A DNA stretch of 7,137 nt from Candidatus Woesearchaeota archaeon (GTDB taxonomy: Archaea > Nanobdellota > Nanobdellia > Woesearchaeales > GW2011-AR4), in NCBI GenBank assembly GCA_016185915.1, contig JACPMP010000145.1, forward strand, positions 1-7,137. Direction: 5' to 3'. The first letter of the stretch is position 1; the number at the start of each line of letters is the position of its first letter. Positions 1-6,620 of this stretch are shown in pieces. The position numbers and the translations under genes are program-made. Under the pieces are notes generated by a model. The model did not search any database. It was not told where the DNA came from and worked only from the letters and a program-made list of their open reading frames with translations.

Positions 1-1231
1 AAAATATCTGAGCAATCACAGCAGCATGTGAAAAACTTAATTCAACTGGCTTTTTAATGTCTTTGCCATGACTTACTTCAAACAATCTTTTTAAATGCAA
101 TTCTTCCTTTTTATTTTCAAGCTTGAGTTCGTCAAAGTAAACTTTAGATATTTTGTCGTACTCATCATACAAATTTGGCAAATCTTTCCAAGAAAAGCTT
201 CTTGTTGTCATCAATCTTTTGTTGTAGAATAATCTCAGCAATTCAGAAGGTGCAGCCTCAAGCCAGTCTTTGGGATAAATAACATTTCCAATAGAGGCCG
301 ACATTTTTTGATTGTCAATCAATAGATGCTCGTAAAAAAATGGTTCAGGAGCTGGAAAATCTAATACATTCTCGCAAATTTCGGTATTAATCCAAAAAGC
401 AGAATTAGGAACTTGATATTCTTTTCCCCAGCCTTCACAGCTTACATTCCATCGTGCCCATTGCGCAGCTGACTCGCTTTTGTATGCAAGCTTGCCTAAA
501 TCTTTCAATGGATTGTTTTCACCTTTGTAACCGCATCCTTTTGCGGTTGTAGTTTCAAATTCGTAATCATTGCATACATAGAAAACTGTGCCTTTCTCTT
601 CGTCAAAACCTGTTATTTTTGTAGTTATTATTTTGTTGCAGTTCTCGCATAATGGATTCCAAGGATTCCAATGTTTTTTTAGCGGATTGGTTCTGTGCTT
701 GTTTTGGATCTCCCTAACAGTGTCTGCATTTTCAATAAGTTTTTTTATATAAAGTCTGAAATTTCCTTTCTTGTATTCATCAGCCATAGAGAATATTTCA
801 ATATCTTCAAATATGAATTTCCTTATTACTTTAAGGTATTCCTCCAAATGATGCTCTGCATATGTATTATGGCATTTTTCATGATCCGTAATCATGCTTA
901 CAGGGCTGCCAATATACTTCTCAAAATCAGATGGAACACCTTGGGGGATTTTTCTCAATGGATCCATATCGTCACTGACCCAGATCAATTTTGATTTTTC
1001 ACCTGCATCGAGAATTGCGCGATGAACTGTTGCACTTCTTATTGTGTCACTTAATCTTCCGATATGCAACACTCCAGAAAGTGATGCCGCTGTCTTAACA
1101 ACAAATTCTTTTGGCTTCTTAATTTCCTTGTCAAGATATCTATATTTTTTCTTGTTGATTACTTTATTAGTCAGCTGGTCTGCCCAGAAAAGCTCGTCAA
1201 AGTTTTTTTCAGAAAAATTCTTGTTTTCCAT
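1..1231 (-). CDS. lysS: Lysyl-tRNA synthetase, class I (partial, C-terminus off left edge)
   Basis: Charges tRNA-Lys with lysine in the cytoplasm using a class I (Rossmann-fold) catalytic domain; this form is typical of archaea and some bacteria. I translated the minus strand by hand from the ATG at 1231-1229; it stays open to the window edge for 410 codons. The HIGH-type signature is LHIGR (about residues 55-59), WVSDDMDPLRKIP lies at 84-96, and the KMSKS-type loop is KMSASIGN (309-316). Cysteines at 195, 198, 220 and 233 (CENC and GCGYKG) look like a zinc ribbon inserted in the catalytic domain. WARWN (258-262) resembles the conserved tryptophan segment of the family. Family members are about 500-550 residues, so roughly the last 100-140, the anticodon-binding helical part, are missing. 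The start is supported by a TATA box 27 nt upstream, suggesting a leaderless mRNA. It is divergent from hom. Confidence 0.95.
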   Translation of the reverse strand, partial: MENKNFSEKNFDELFWADQLTNKVINKKKYRYLDKEIKKPKEFVVKTAASLSGVLHIGRLSDTIRSATVHRAILDAGEKSKLIWVSDDMDPLRKIPQGVPSDFEKYIGSPVSMITDHEKCHNTYAEHHLEEYLKVIRKFIFEDIEIFSMADEYKKGNFRLYIKKLIENADTVREIQNKHRTNPLKKHWNPWNPLCENCNKIITTKITGFDEEKGTVFYVCNDYEFETTTAKGCGYKGENNPLKDLGKLAYKSESAAQWARWNVSCEGWGKEYQVPNSAFWINTEICENVLDFPAPEPFFYEHLLIDNQKMSASIGNVIYPKDWLEAAPSELLRLFYNKRLMTTRSFSWKDLPNLYDEYDKISKVYFDELKLENKKEELHLKRLFEVSHGKDIKKPVELSFSHAAVIAQIF

Positions 1232-1254
1232 CAGAAAATTAAAATTTTTATGAT

Positions 1255-1262
1255 TATATAAA
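1255..1262 (-). promoter_or_regulatory. TATA box of lysS (leaderless promoter)
   Basis: Read on the minus strand the sequence is TTTATATA, preceded by CCAAAATC as a possible BRE. The centre lies about 27 nt upstream of the A of the lysS ATG at 1231. Archaeal transcription normally starts about 25-27 nt from the TATA centre, so the mRNA would begin at or within a few bases of the ATG. No Shine-Dalgarno sequence is visible in front of lysS, which agrees with leaderless initiation. Confidence 0.6.
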
Positions 1263-1300
1263 GATTTTGGAAAAATACAATTTATATTTTAATCATAAGA

Positions 1301-1308
1301 TTTATAAA
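1301..1308 (+). promoter_or_regulatory. TATA box of the hom-thrC-thrB operon (leaderless promoter)
   Basis: TTTATAAA is centred about 28 nt before the hom ATG at 1333. The bases between (1309-1332) contain no purine-rich Shine-Dalgarno motif. Spacing and lack of leader suggest a leaderless transcript starting at or near the ATG. A second AT-rich candidate, TTTATATT at 1281-1288, would give a leader of about 20 nt and is less favoured. There is no room for a leader-peptide attenuator of the enterobacterial thr type. Confidence 0.55.
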
Positions 1309-1332
1309 TTAGTGCCAATTGTGTAGCTAGTC

Positions 1333-2643
1333 ATGGATGGTAACAAAACAATAAAAGTTGGGCTATTGGGTTGCGGCATAGTAGGAACTGGGCTTGTAAA
1401 TTTATTTGCTCAAAATAAATCTTCTGGAATTAAGCTTGAGACTATTGCAGTTAGAGACCCTAAAAAGCCAAGAAATATAGACTCGATTGGAGATTTTGAA
1501 TTTACAACAGATGTAACTCAAGTTGTTGGAAATAAGTCAATAGACATTGTTGTGGAATTGATGGGTGGTTATGATTATGCTTATCAATGTATAATGCAAG
1601 CAATTAAAAATGGAAAGCATGTTGTTACAGCAAATAAGGCTGTTATTTCTGAGTACGGACCTGAAATATTCGAGGAAGCAAAAAAGTATAATGTAAACGT
1701 CGGCTTTGAGGGTGCTGTTGCAGGCGGCATCCCAATTATAAATCCTTTGCTTGAGCAGTTAAGCCTTGGGGATATAAAAAGCATTACAGGTATATTGAAT
1801 GGAACAACTAATTTTATACTAACAAGAATGAGTGAAAGAATAGATTATGGAAGTGCCTTGAGGATTGCTCAAGAAAAAGGATTTGCGGAAGCTGATCCAA
1901 GCTTTGATGTCAAAGGTCTTGATGCTGCACAAAAAATTGCAATTCTTGCTTCATTGGCTTTCGGTAGATGGATTAAGCCAAACGAGGTTTATTGCGAAGG
2001 GATAACTGAAATAACTCCTATTGATGTTGATTATGCAAAAGAGCTTGGCTATGTGATAAAGCTACTTACAACCGCACGAAAAACAAAAGATGGGGAAATT
2101 GACATTAGAGTGCATCCTGCACTGATAAGCAATACCCACAGATTAGCAAGGGTTAATGAGGAGTTAAATGCAATCTACATCCAAGGCAGTCCTTTTGATG
2201 AATATTTTAATGTTGGAAAAGGTGCTGGTCAAGGACCAACTGCTTTTTCTGTTTATTATGATATAGTAAAAATAGCAGAAATGATAAGAAGCGGCATAGT
2301 AAGGACAATAAATGTCAACAGTACAGATGTTAAGATTGCGGACCAAAACAAGGTTTCAACAGAGGGCTATCTTAGACTTTATCTTCGCCATGTGCCTGGT
2401 TCATTGCACAGTGTTGTTGGAGTTCTTGCAAATCACGGGTGGAATGTAAAAGACTCTATTCAAAGAGGCGGCCCAAAATATGAAATTATAGTAGATGGTG
2501 TAAAATGTTTGCCAGATATAATAACGCACGAACCGCTTCCTTTTGCTGTGATTAAAAATACAATTCCTGACTTGATTAATCTCAAGACAGAAAAGGGCAA
2601 TCCAATTCATGGTGCTCCATTCTATATGAGGATAGAAAGATAA
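1333..2643 (+). CDS. hom: Homoserine dehydrogenase with C-terminal ACT domain
   Basis: Reduces L-aspartate-4-semialdehyde to L-homoserine with NAD(P)H, the branch point toward threonine and methionine. The 436-residue length is normal for a monofunctional enzyme; there is no fused aspartokinase. The N-terminal Rossmann fold shows VGLLGCGIVGTG (residues 9-20), followed by VVTANKAVIS (97-106), where K102 matches the conserved active-site lysine region. The catalytic/dimerisation domain has GILNGTTNFIL (153-163) and EADPSFDVKGLDAAQK (186-201), with D197 and K201 in the positions of the catalytic Asp and Lys. About residues 343-436 form an ACT domain (LRHVPGSLHSVVGVLANHGW, 351-370), the usual site of feedback inhibition by threonine. 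It is the first gene of the operon; thrC begins 8 nt after its stop. The ATG start is supported by the upstream TATA box and the conserved N-terminus. Confidence 0.97.
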   Translation: MDGNKTIKVGLLGCGIVGTGLVNLFAQNKSSGIKLETIAVRDPKKPRNIDSIGDFEFTTDVTQVVGNKSIDIVVELMGGYDYAYQCIMQAIKNGKHVVTANKAVISEYGPEIFEEAKKYNVNVGFEGAVAGGIPIINPLLEQLSLGDIKSITGILNGTTNFILTRMSERIDYGSALRIAQEKGFAEADPSFDVKGLDAAQKIAILASLAFGRWIKPNEVYCEGITEITPIDVDYAKELGYVIKLLTTARKTKDGEIDIRVHPALISNTHRLARVNEELNAIYIQGSPFDEYFNVGKGAGQGPTAFSVYYDIVKIAEMIRSGIVRTINVNSTDVKIADQNKVSTEGYLRLYLRHVPGSLHSVVGVLANHGWNVKDSIQRGGPKYEIIVDGVKCLPDIITHEPLPFAVIKNTIPDLINLKTEKGNPIHGAPFYMRIER

Positions 2644-2651
2644 GAATAAAG

Positions 2652-4031
2652 ATGAACAAAAGAATCTTATACTACAGCACTAACAGAGATTTAAATGAAA
2701 GTAAAATAGTTGACTTTAAACAAATTGTTACATTTAAAGAGGCATTGTTCATTGGGATGGCGCCTGACAAGGGATTATTTATGCCTTCTCAAATACCACA
2801 ATTATCAAAAAAGGATATTTTAAGCTTAAAGGGAAAACAGTATCATGAAGTTGCGTATGAAATTCTAAAAAGATTTCTTTCGGATGAAATTAAAGATAAA
2901 GAACTTAAAAATATAACAAAAAAGATTTATGATTTTGAAATTCCAATAGATAATCTTGATAATTATACTTACATAATTAGGCTAGACCAAGGACCAAGTG
3001 CATCTTTTAAGGATTTTGCAGCAAGATTAATGGCTAATTTGATGCACAAATTTAAACAAAAAAACAAGAGTGTTACTGTTCTTGTAGCAACATCAGGCGA
3101 TACTGGAAGCGCCATAGGCAAAGCATATAAAGGTCTTGACGGTATTAAGGTCTTTATTTTATATCCGAAATCAGAAGTAAGTTTGATTCAGAAAAAACAA
3201 TTAGACACTATTGGCCAAAATGTCCAATCTATTGCAATTGATGGCAAATTTGATGACTGCCAGAGATTAGTTAAAGAGGCATTTTCGGATTCTGAGCTTG
3301 CTAACCTAAATTTAGCATCTGCCAATTCAATTAATATTGGAAGAGTTCTGCCTCAGATTCCGTATTATTTTTATGCATACGTAAGCATTGCAGACAATTT
3401 CAAACCTGTTATTTTTTCAATTCCTTCAGGCAATTTTGGTAATGCATTGGGATGCGAAATTGCAAGAAGAATGGGCTTGCCAATAGAAAAAATTATTATT
3501 GCAACTAATCAAAATGATGAATTCCCAAAATTTTTAAAGAGTGGAATTTACGAAAAAGTAGAGCCCTCAAGGACATGCTTATCAAATTCAATGAACATCG
3601 GAAACCCAAGCAATCTTGCAAGATTCTTTGATTTATATGGCGGCAACTTGGATAAAGAAGGCATTACACATAAAAAACCAAATCTCAAAGAGATGAAAAA
3701 ATACCTATATTCAGTTGCAATAAGCGATGAGGAAACAATCGAAACAATTAAGCAAGTGTACAATAATCATAAAATTATTGTTGAACCCCACGGCGCTGTT
3801 GGTATTGCAGCATTGTTAAAATATTTTAAGGAAAATAAAAAAGCATTCTCAATTTGCTTAGAAACAGCGCACCCAGCAAAATTTCCGGGCATAATCAGAA
3901 AGGTACTGAATATTTATCCAAAAAAACCGAATTCTCTTATTAACATCAATAAAAGAAGAGGCGAACCAGATTATTTGCCAAACAACTATGCAAAATTCAA
4001 GGAATATTTATTGAATAGACACAAAAAATGA
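2652..4031 (+). CDS. thrC: Threonine synthase, long bacterial/fungal-type, PLP-dependent
   Basis: Converts O-phospho-L-homoserine to L-threonine and phosphate, the last step of threonine synthesis, using pyridoxal phosphate. At 459 residues it belongs to the long class seen in many bacteria and fungi. That class has an N-terminal cap reading YYSTN (7-11) and FKEALFIGMAPDKGLFMP (28-45); many archaea instead use a shorter threonine synthase. The PLP lysine is K120 in GPSASFKDFAARL (114-126). LVATSGDTGSA (144-154) and IPSGNFGN (257-264) are the cofactor/phosphate-binding loops. SANSINIGRVLPQ (223-235), MNIGNPSNLARF (314-325), VEPHGAVG (377-384) and ETAHPAKFP (404-412) are further conserved blocks. 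No strong ribosome binding site lies in the 8-nt gap after hom, so translation probably depends on coupling. It overlaps thrB by 4 nt (ATGA). All key residues are present; I see no damage. Confidence 0.97.
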   Translation: MNKRILYYSTNRDLNESKIVDFKQIVTFKEALFIGMAPDKGLFMPSQIPQLSKKDILSLKGKQYHEVAYEILKRFLSDEIKDKELKNITKKIYDFEIPIDNLDNYTYIIRLDQGPSASFKDFAARLMANLMHKFKQKNKSVTVLVATSGDTGSAIGKAYKGLDGIKVFILYPKSEVSLIQKKQLDTIGQNVQSIAIDGKFDDCQRLVKEAFSDSELANLNLASANSINIGRVLPQIPYYFYAYVSIADNFKPVIFSIPSGNFGNALGCEIARRMGLPIEKIIIATNQNDEFPKFLKSGIYEKVEPSRTCLSNSMNIGNPSNLARFFDLYGGNLDKEGITHKKPNLKEMKKYLYSVAISDEETIETIKQVYNNHKIIVEPHGAVGIAALLKYFKENKKAFSICLETAHPAKFPGIIRKVLNIYPKKPNSLININKRRGEPDYLPNNYAKFKEYLLNRHKK

Positions 4032-4957
4032 GCTGGATAAAGGTTTTTTCGCCTGCAACAATCGGAAATATTGGGCCTGGGTTTGATGTTCTAGGATTAG
4101 CAGTTAAGGGCTTAGGAGATATTGTTGAAGCTAGAAAGATAGATTCTGGAATTAGAATAAGCTCGATTAAATCAGAGCTAGAATTAAGCAAAAATCCAAC
4201 AAAGAACACTGCAGGCATAGCAGCTTATGAAGTATTAAAGCTTCTGAACGAAAAAGGGGGCATTGAATTCAAAATTAAAAAAGGACTGCCTGCTGGCTCA
4301 GGCCTTGGCTCAAGCGCTGCCTCTGCTACTGCAGCTGCTTTTGCAACTAACTATTTGTACGGGAATAAGCTAAGCAAGCAAGAACTTATACTTCCAGCAA
4401 CAAAAGCAGAAGAAAAGGTATCAGGAGGATTTTTCGCTGACAACACAGCGCCTGCATTATTAGGAGGGGCAACTTTAACTAGGTCTTGTTTGCCACTCGA
4501 CATTATTAAAATTGGCTCAATAAGTGATTTAAAAATAATTCTTGTAACTCCAGAAATTTTTGTTTTGACAAAAACAGCAAGAAAAATTTTGCCTAAAAAG
4601 ATACCATTAAAAAATTTTGTTCACAACATGGCGAATTCATGCTTGATAACAGCAGCATTTGCAAAAGATGATTATCCCTTGTTTGCGAGAAGTTTGAATG
4701 ATGTGATAATTGAGCCTGTCAGAGCCAAATTAATAAAAGGGTTTGATGTAGTTAAGAAAAATGCAATAAAAGCTGGCGCTGATGGAATGACTATATCGGG
4801 CTCAGGCCCTACTGTTTTTGCCGTAACCGACAGTTCACGCAAAGCAAAATCAATAGAAAACGCAATGGTAAGCACATTCAAAAAATTTAGAGTAAACACC
4901 ACAAGCATCATCACTGAGGTTGATTCTGAAGGGACTAGATTAATAAATAATAGTTGA
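4028..4957 (+). CDS. thrB: Homoserine kinase (GHMP family)
   Basis: Phosphorylates L-homoserine with ATP to O-phosphohomoserine, the substrate of the ThrC encoded just upstream. The 309-residue length is normal. The N-terminal substrate region is NIGPGFDVLGLA (14-25), with N14 and D20 as likely homoserine contacts. The GHMP ATP-binding loop is GLPAGSGLGSSAASATAAA (86-104). TARKILP (183-189) and EPVRAKLIKGF (229-239) carry R185 and R232, which match the two arginines that bind the substrate carboxylate. ISGSGPTVFAV (257-267) is the C-terminal GHMP glycine motif. One oddity is residues 133-147, which read GGFFADNTAPALLGG: the block normally has His before (A/Y)DN, but here the residue is F136. 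The gene starts inside the thrC stop (ATGA), so it is translationally coupled. No obvious T-rich terminator follows, so read-through into the downstream regulator is possible. Confidence 0.95.
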   Translation: MSWIKVFSPATIGNIGPGFDVLGLAVKGLGDIVEARKIDSGIRISSIKSELELSKNPTKNTAGIAAYEVLKLLNEKGGIEFKIKKGLPAGSGLGSSAASATAAAFATNYLYGNKLSKQELILPATKAEEKVSGGFFADNTAPALLGGATLTRSCLPLDIIKIGSISDLKIILVTPEIFVLTKTARKILPKKIPLKNFVHNMANSCLITAAFAKDDYPLFARSLNDVIIEPVRAKLIKGFDVVKKNAIKAGADGMTISGSGPTVFAVTDSSRKAKSIENAMVSTFKKFRVNTTSIITEVDSEGTRLINNS

Positions 4958-4984
4958 TTGACGCTTGAAAAATAATCGATAAGC

Positions 4985-4992
4985 TTATATAT
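4985..4992 (+). promoter_or_regulatory. Distal TATA-like box upstream of the winged-helix gene
   Basis: TTATATAT, preceded by AAGC, lies 28 nt after thrB. Transcription would begin near 5015 and give a leader of about 39 nt containing the AGGAGG at 5047-5052. This fits a leadered transcript using that Shine-Dalgarno sequence. It competes with the proximal box at 5023-5030. Both are AT-rich calls by spacing only. Confidence 0.4.
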
Positions 4993-5041
4993 GTATTCAA
5001 TTTGTATCTAAATTGTAGTTAAGTATATATTTAATTGTATC
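4991..5041 (+). repeat. 11-bp-phased direct repeats, possible operator
   Basis: Copies of a WTGTAT-like heptamer start at 4991 (ATGTATT), 5002 (TTGTATC), 5013 (TTGTAGT) and 5035 (TTGTATC). The start spacings are 11, 11 and 22 bases, about one and two helical turns, so all copies face the same side of DNA. The missing register at 5024 is occupied by TATATAT, the proximal TATA-like box. They sit between and over the two candidate promoters of the winged-helix gene, as an autoregulatory operator would. The sequence is AT-rich, so chance remains possible. Confidence 0.4.
5023..5030 (+). promoter_or_regulatory. Proximal TATA-like box for the winged-helix gene
   Basis: GTATATAT is centred about 27 nt before the ATG at 5054, the same geometry as the lysS and hom promoters in this window. 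Use of this box would give a leaderless mRNA beginning at 5054 and would exclude the AGGAGG at 5047-5052 from the transcript. Confidence 0.4.
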
Positions 5042-5046
5042 AAAAC

Positions 5047-5052
5047 AGGAGG
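5047..5052 (+). promoter_or_regulatory. AGGAGG Shine-Dalgarno-like sequence, unusually placed
   Basis: A perfect AGGAGG, complementary to the usual 16S rRNA 3' end, ends only 1 nt before the ATG at 5054 and 13 nt before the in-frame ATG at 5066. The usual gap is about 5-9 nt, so neither start is ideal. The site therefore leaves the start of the winged-helix gene undecided. It is the only strong Shine-Dalgarno match seen before a gene here. Confidence 0.5.
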
Positions 5053-5053
5053 C

Positions 5054-5320
5054 ATGCAAAAGGGGATGGTAACTGCGGTATCTTTATTGAAATCAAGCGA
5101 ATATAGGTTTAAGATTATACAAGCCATAGGCAGCGATACTTTAACTCCTTCTGAAATCGCAAACAAAATAAATATAAGGTTAAACCATGTTAGTTTATTC
5201 TTGAGGGAACTAAAAGACAAAAAGCTGGTTAAATGCCTTAATGAAGAAAGCAGAAAAGGCAGATTATATGAATTAACAGAATTAGGCAAAAATGCAGTCA
5301 GTAAACTTAATCAAAAGTAA
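5054..5320 (+). CDS. Small winged-helix DNA-binding regulator (ArsR/MarR-like)
   Basis: An 88-residue single-domain protein, probably a dimeric transcription regulator. SSEYRFKIIQAI (14-25) is the first helix. LTPSEIANKINIRLNHVS (30-47) is a helix-turn-helix, LFLRELKDKKLV (48-59) continues the recognition helix, and SRKGRLYELTELGK (67-79) forms the wing. No ligand-binding or membrane segment is present. The start is ambiguous: ATG 5054 has an AGGAGG 1 nt upstream or may be leaderless, while ATG 5066 would remove four residues. Its end overlaps the methyltransferase gene by 29 nt in another frame, so the two are very probably co-transcribed and coupled. From this context it may control the restriction-modification genes, in the place where XRE-type C proteins usually stand. 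That role is inference; it could be an unrelated archaeal regulator. Confidence 0.85.
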   Translation: MQKGMVTAVSLLKSSEYRFKIIQAIGSDTLTPSEIANKINIRLNHVSLFLRELKDKKLVKCLNEESRKGRLYELTELGKNAVSKLNQK

Positions 5321-6620
5321 TGCTTTCAACTCCATTGAAAGTCACGAACGAAGTGAGTATAAATTGAAGTTTAAGGACACAAGCTGGGACTTCAAAACAG
5401 CATTTACTAAATATAGCAATCATGGGTTCCATACTTATCCAGCTATGATGATACCTCAAATAGCTAAAAGGTTGATGGAAACTTATGGCAATAATGCAAA
5501 AGTCCTTCTTGACCCATTTATGGGCTCAGGAACTGCACTTTTAGAAGCTACTTTGCACAATAATTTCAAAAAAGCTTATGGCATAGACATAAATCCTCTT
5601 GCATTACTTATCTCAAAAGTTAAAACAACTTTAATAGAGCCAAAGCTTCTTGCAGAAGAATACAAAAATTTAATGAGGGAATGTTTAGAAGATAAAAAAA
5701 ATATCAATTTTAAGCAAAAAACAATAGAAAAACCAACTTTTTCCAATATTGATTTCTGGTTTAAATCGCAAGTAATAATCGATTTAACAATAATCAAAAA
5801 TAATATCAATGAAATAAAAAATAAAGATGTTAAAAACTTCTTCTTAGTACCCTTTTCTGAAACTGTAAGAAATGCTTCAAATACAAGGAATAATGAATAT
5901 AAGCTTTATAGATTAAGCGAACCAATGTTAAAAAAACATAACCCTAATACAATTGACCTATTCAAAGAAAAAACTCAAGAAAATATTATTGGTATGGAAG
6001 AGTTTTTCCAAAATTATAATAAAAATTGTGAAATTCAAATTCTATCAGAAGATACGAGAGATAAAACCTCTATTCAAAACCAAGAAGTGGATTTAATTGT
6101 GACCTCTCCACCTTATGGTGATAGTAGGACAACAGTTGCTTATGGTCAGTTTTCCAGATTGTCTTTGCAATGGTTAGGACTTCCTAGTAGGGATGTGTTT
6201 AATATAGACAGGAAAAGTTTAGGCGGGATTCCTACTAAAGACTTGAAGAACAACCTAAATTCCCCAACACTACAAGAAACGCTTAACAAAATTGCTGCTA
6301 ATGATTCTACAAGGGCGAGAGATGTATTAAGTTTTTATGTGGATTTTGATAAATGTGTGCAGGAACTTCATAGAGTAACTAAAAAAGGAGCTTTCTTATG
6401 CTTTGTTGTTGGCAATAGGACTGTTAAAGGTGTGCAAATTCCAACTGATGAGATTATACTAGAATTATTCCAATCCAGAAACCATTACAAGCATCATAAT
6501 ACTTTCATAAGAAATATTCCATACAAAAGAATGCCTAAATTGAATAGCCCAACAAACATAAGCGGAAATCATGCAATGACGATGAATGAAGAATGGATAG
6601 TAATTTTAGAGAAACAATAA
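5292..6620 (+). CDS. DNA methyltransferase, probably N4-cytosine-specific, type II R-M
   Basis: Transfers a methyl group from S-adenosylmethionine to an exocyclic amino group in DNA, protecting a recognition site. Motif order in the 442 residues: a motif X-like segment HTYPAMMIPQIAKRL (47-61), motif I LDPFMGSGT (73-81), and acidic strand GIDINPLAL (97-105). A long variable stretch (about 110-265) includes FSETVRNASNTRNNEYKLYR (188-207) and may hold target recognition. Motif IV is TSPPY (271-275), and LHRVTKKGAFLCFVVGNR (359-376) contains late motifs. The order X, I, long insert, IV is alpha-like. TSPPY favours N4-cytosine over N6-adenine modification. The ATG at 5292 lies 29 nt inside the regulator gene with only a weak AGG 5 nt upstream; the next in-frame Met (residue 52) would delete motif X. 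It converges with an MvaI/BcnI-like endonuclease gene, so the target may be a CCNGG-like site (inference). The reading frame is intact. Confidence 0.9.
   Translation: MQSVNLIKSNAFNSIESHERSEYKLKFKDTSWDFKTAFTKYSNHGFHTYPAMMIPQIAKRLMETYGNNAKVLLDPFMGSGTALLEATLHNNFKKAYGIDINPLALLISKVKTTLIEPKLLAEEYKNLMRECLEDKKNINFKQKTIEKPTFSNIDFWFKSQVIIDLTIIKNNINEIKNKDVKNFFLVPFSETVRNASNTRNNEYKLYRLSEPMLKKHNPNTIDLFKEKTQENIIGMEEFFQNYNKNCEIQILSEDTRDKTSIQNQEVDLIVTSPPYGDSRTTVAYGQFSRLSLQWLGLPSRDVFNIDRKSLGGIPTKDLKNNLNSPTLQETLNKIAANDSTRARDVLSFYVDFDKCVQELHRVTKKGAFLCFVVGNRTVKGVQIPTDEIILELFQSRNHYKHHNTFIRNIPYKRMPKLNSPTNISGNHAMTMNEEWIVILEKQ

Noticed and set aside
695..1253. Plus-strand open frames of 99 and 69 codons at 695-994 and 1044-1253
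   Set aside because: They lie antisense to lysS, whose conserved LHIGR, KMS and Cys motifs leave no doubt about the coding strand; their products are hydrophobic low-complexity peptides.
1279..1310. 8-bp inverted repeat AATTTATA / TATAAATT around the hom TATA box
   Set aside because: It is made only of A and T, includes the TATA box itself, and is expected by chance in such sequence.
4958..5000. Transcription terminator after thrB
   Set aside because: No stem-loop or run of Ts on the plus strand is convincing; the spacer is only generally AT-rich.
5008..5289. Minus-strand 93-codon frame opposite the winged-helix gene
   Set aside because: It is the shadow of a plus-strand gene with a clear helix-turn-helix and wing, and it would run through the promoter spacer.
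5320..5367. ATG at 5320 as an alternative start right after the regulator stop
   Set aside because: It is in a different frame from the methyltransferase and meets a stop after about 15 codons.
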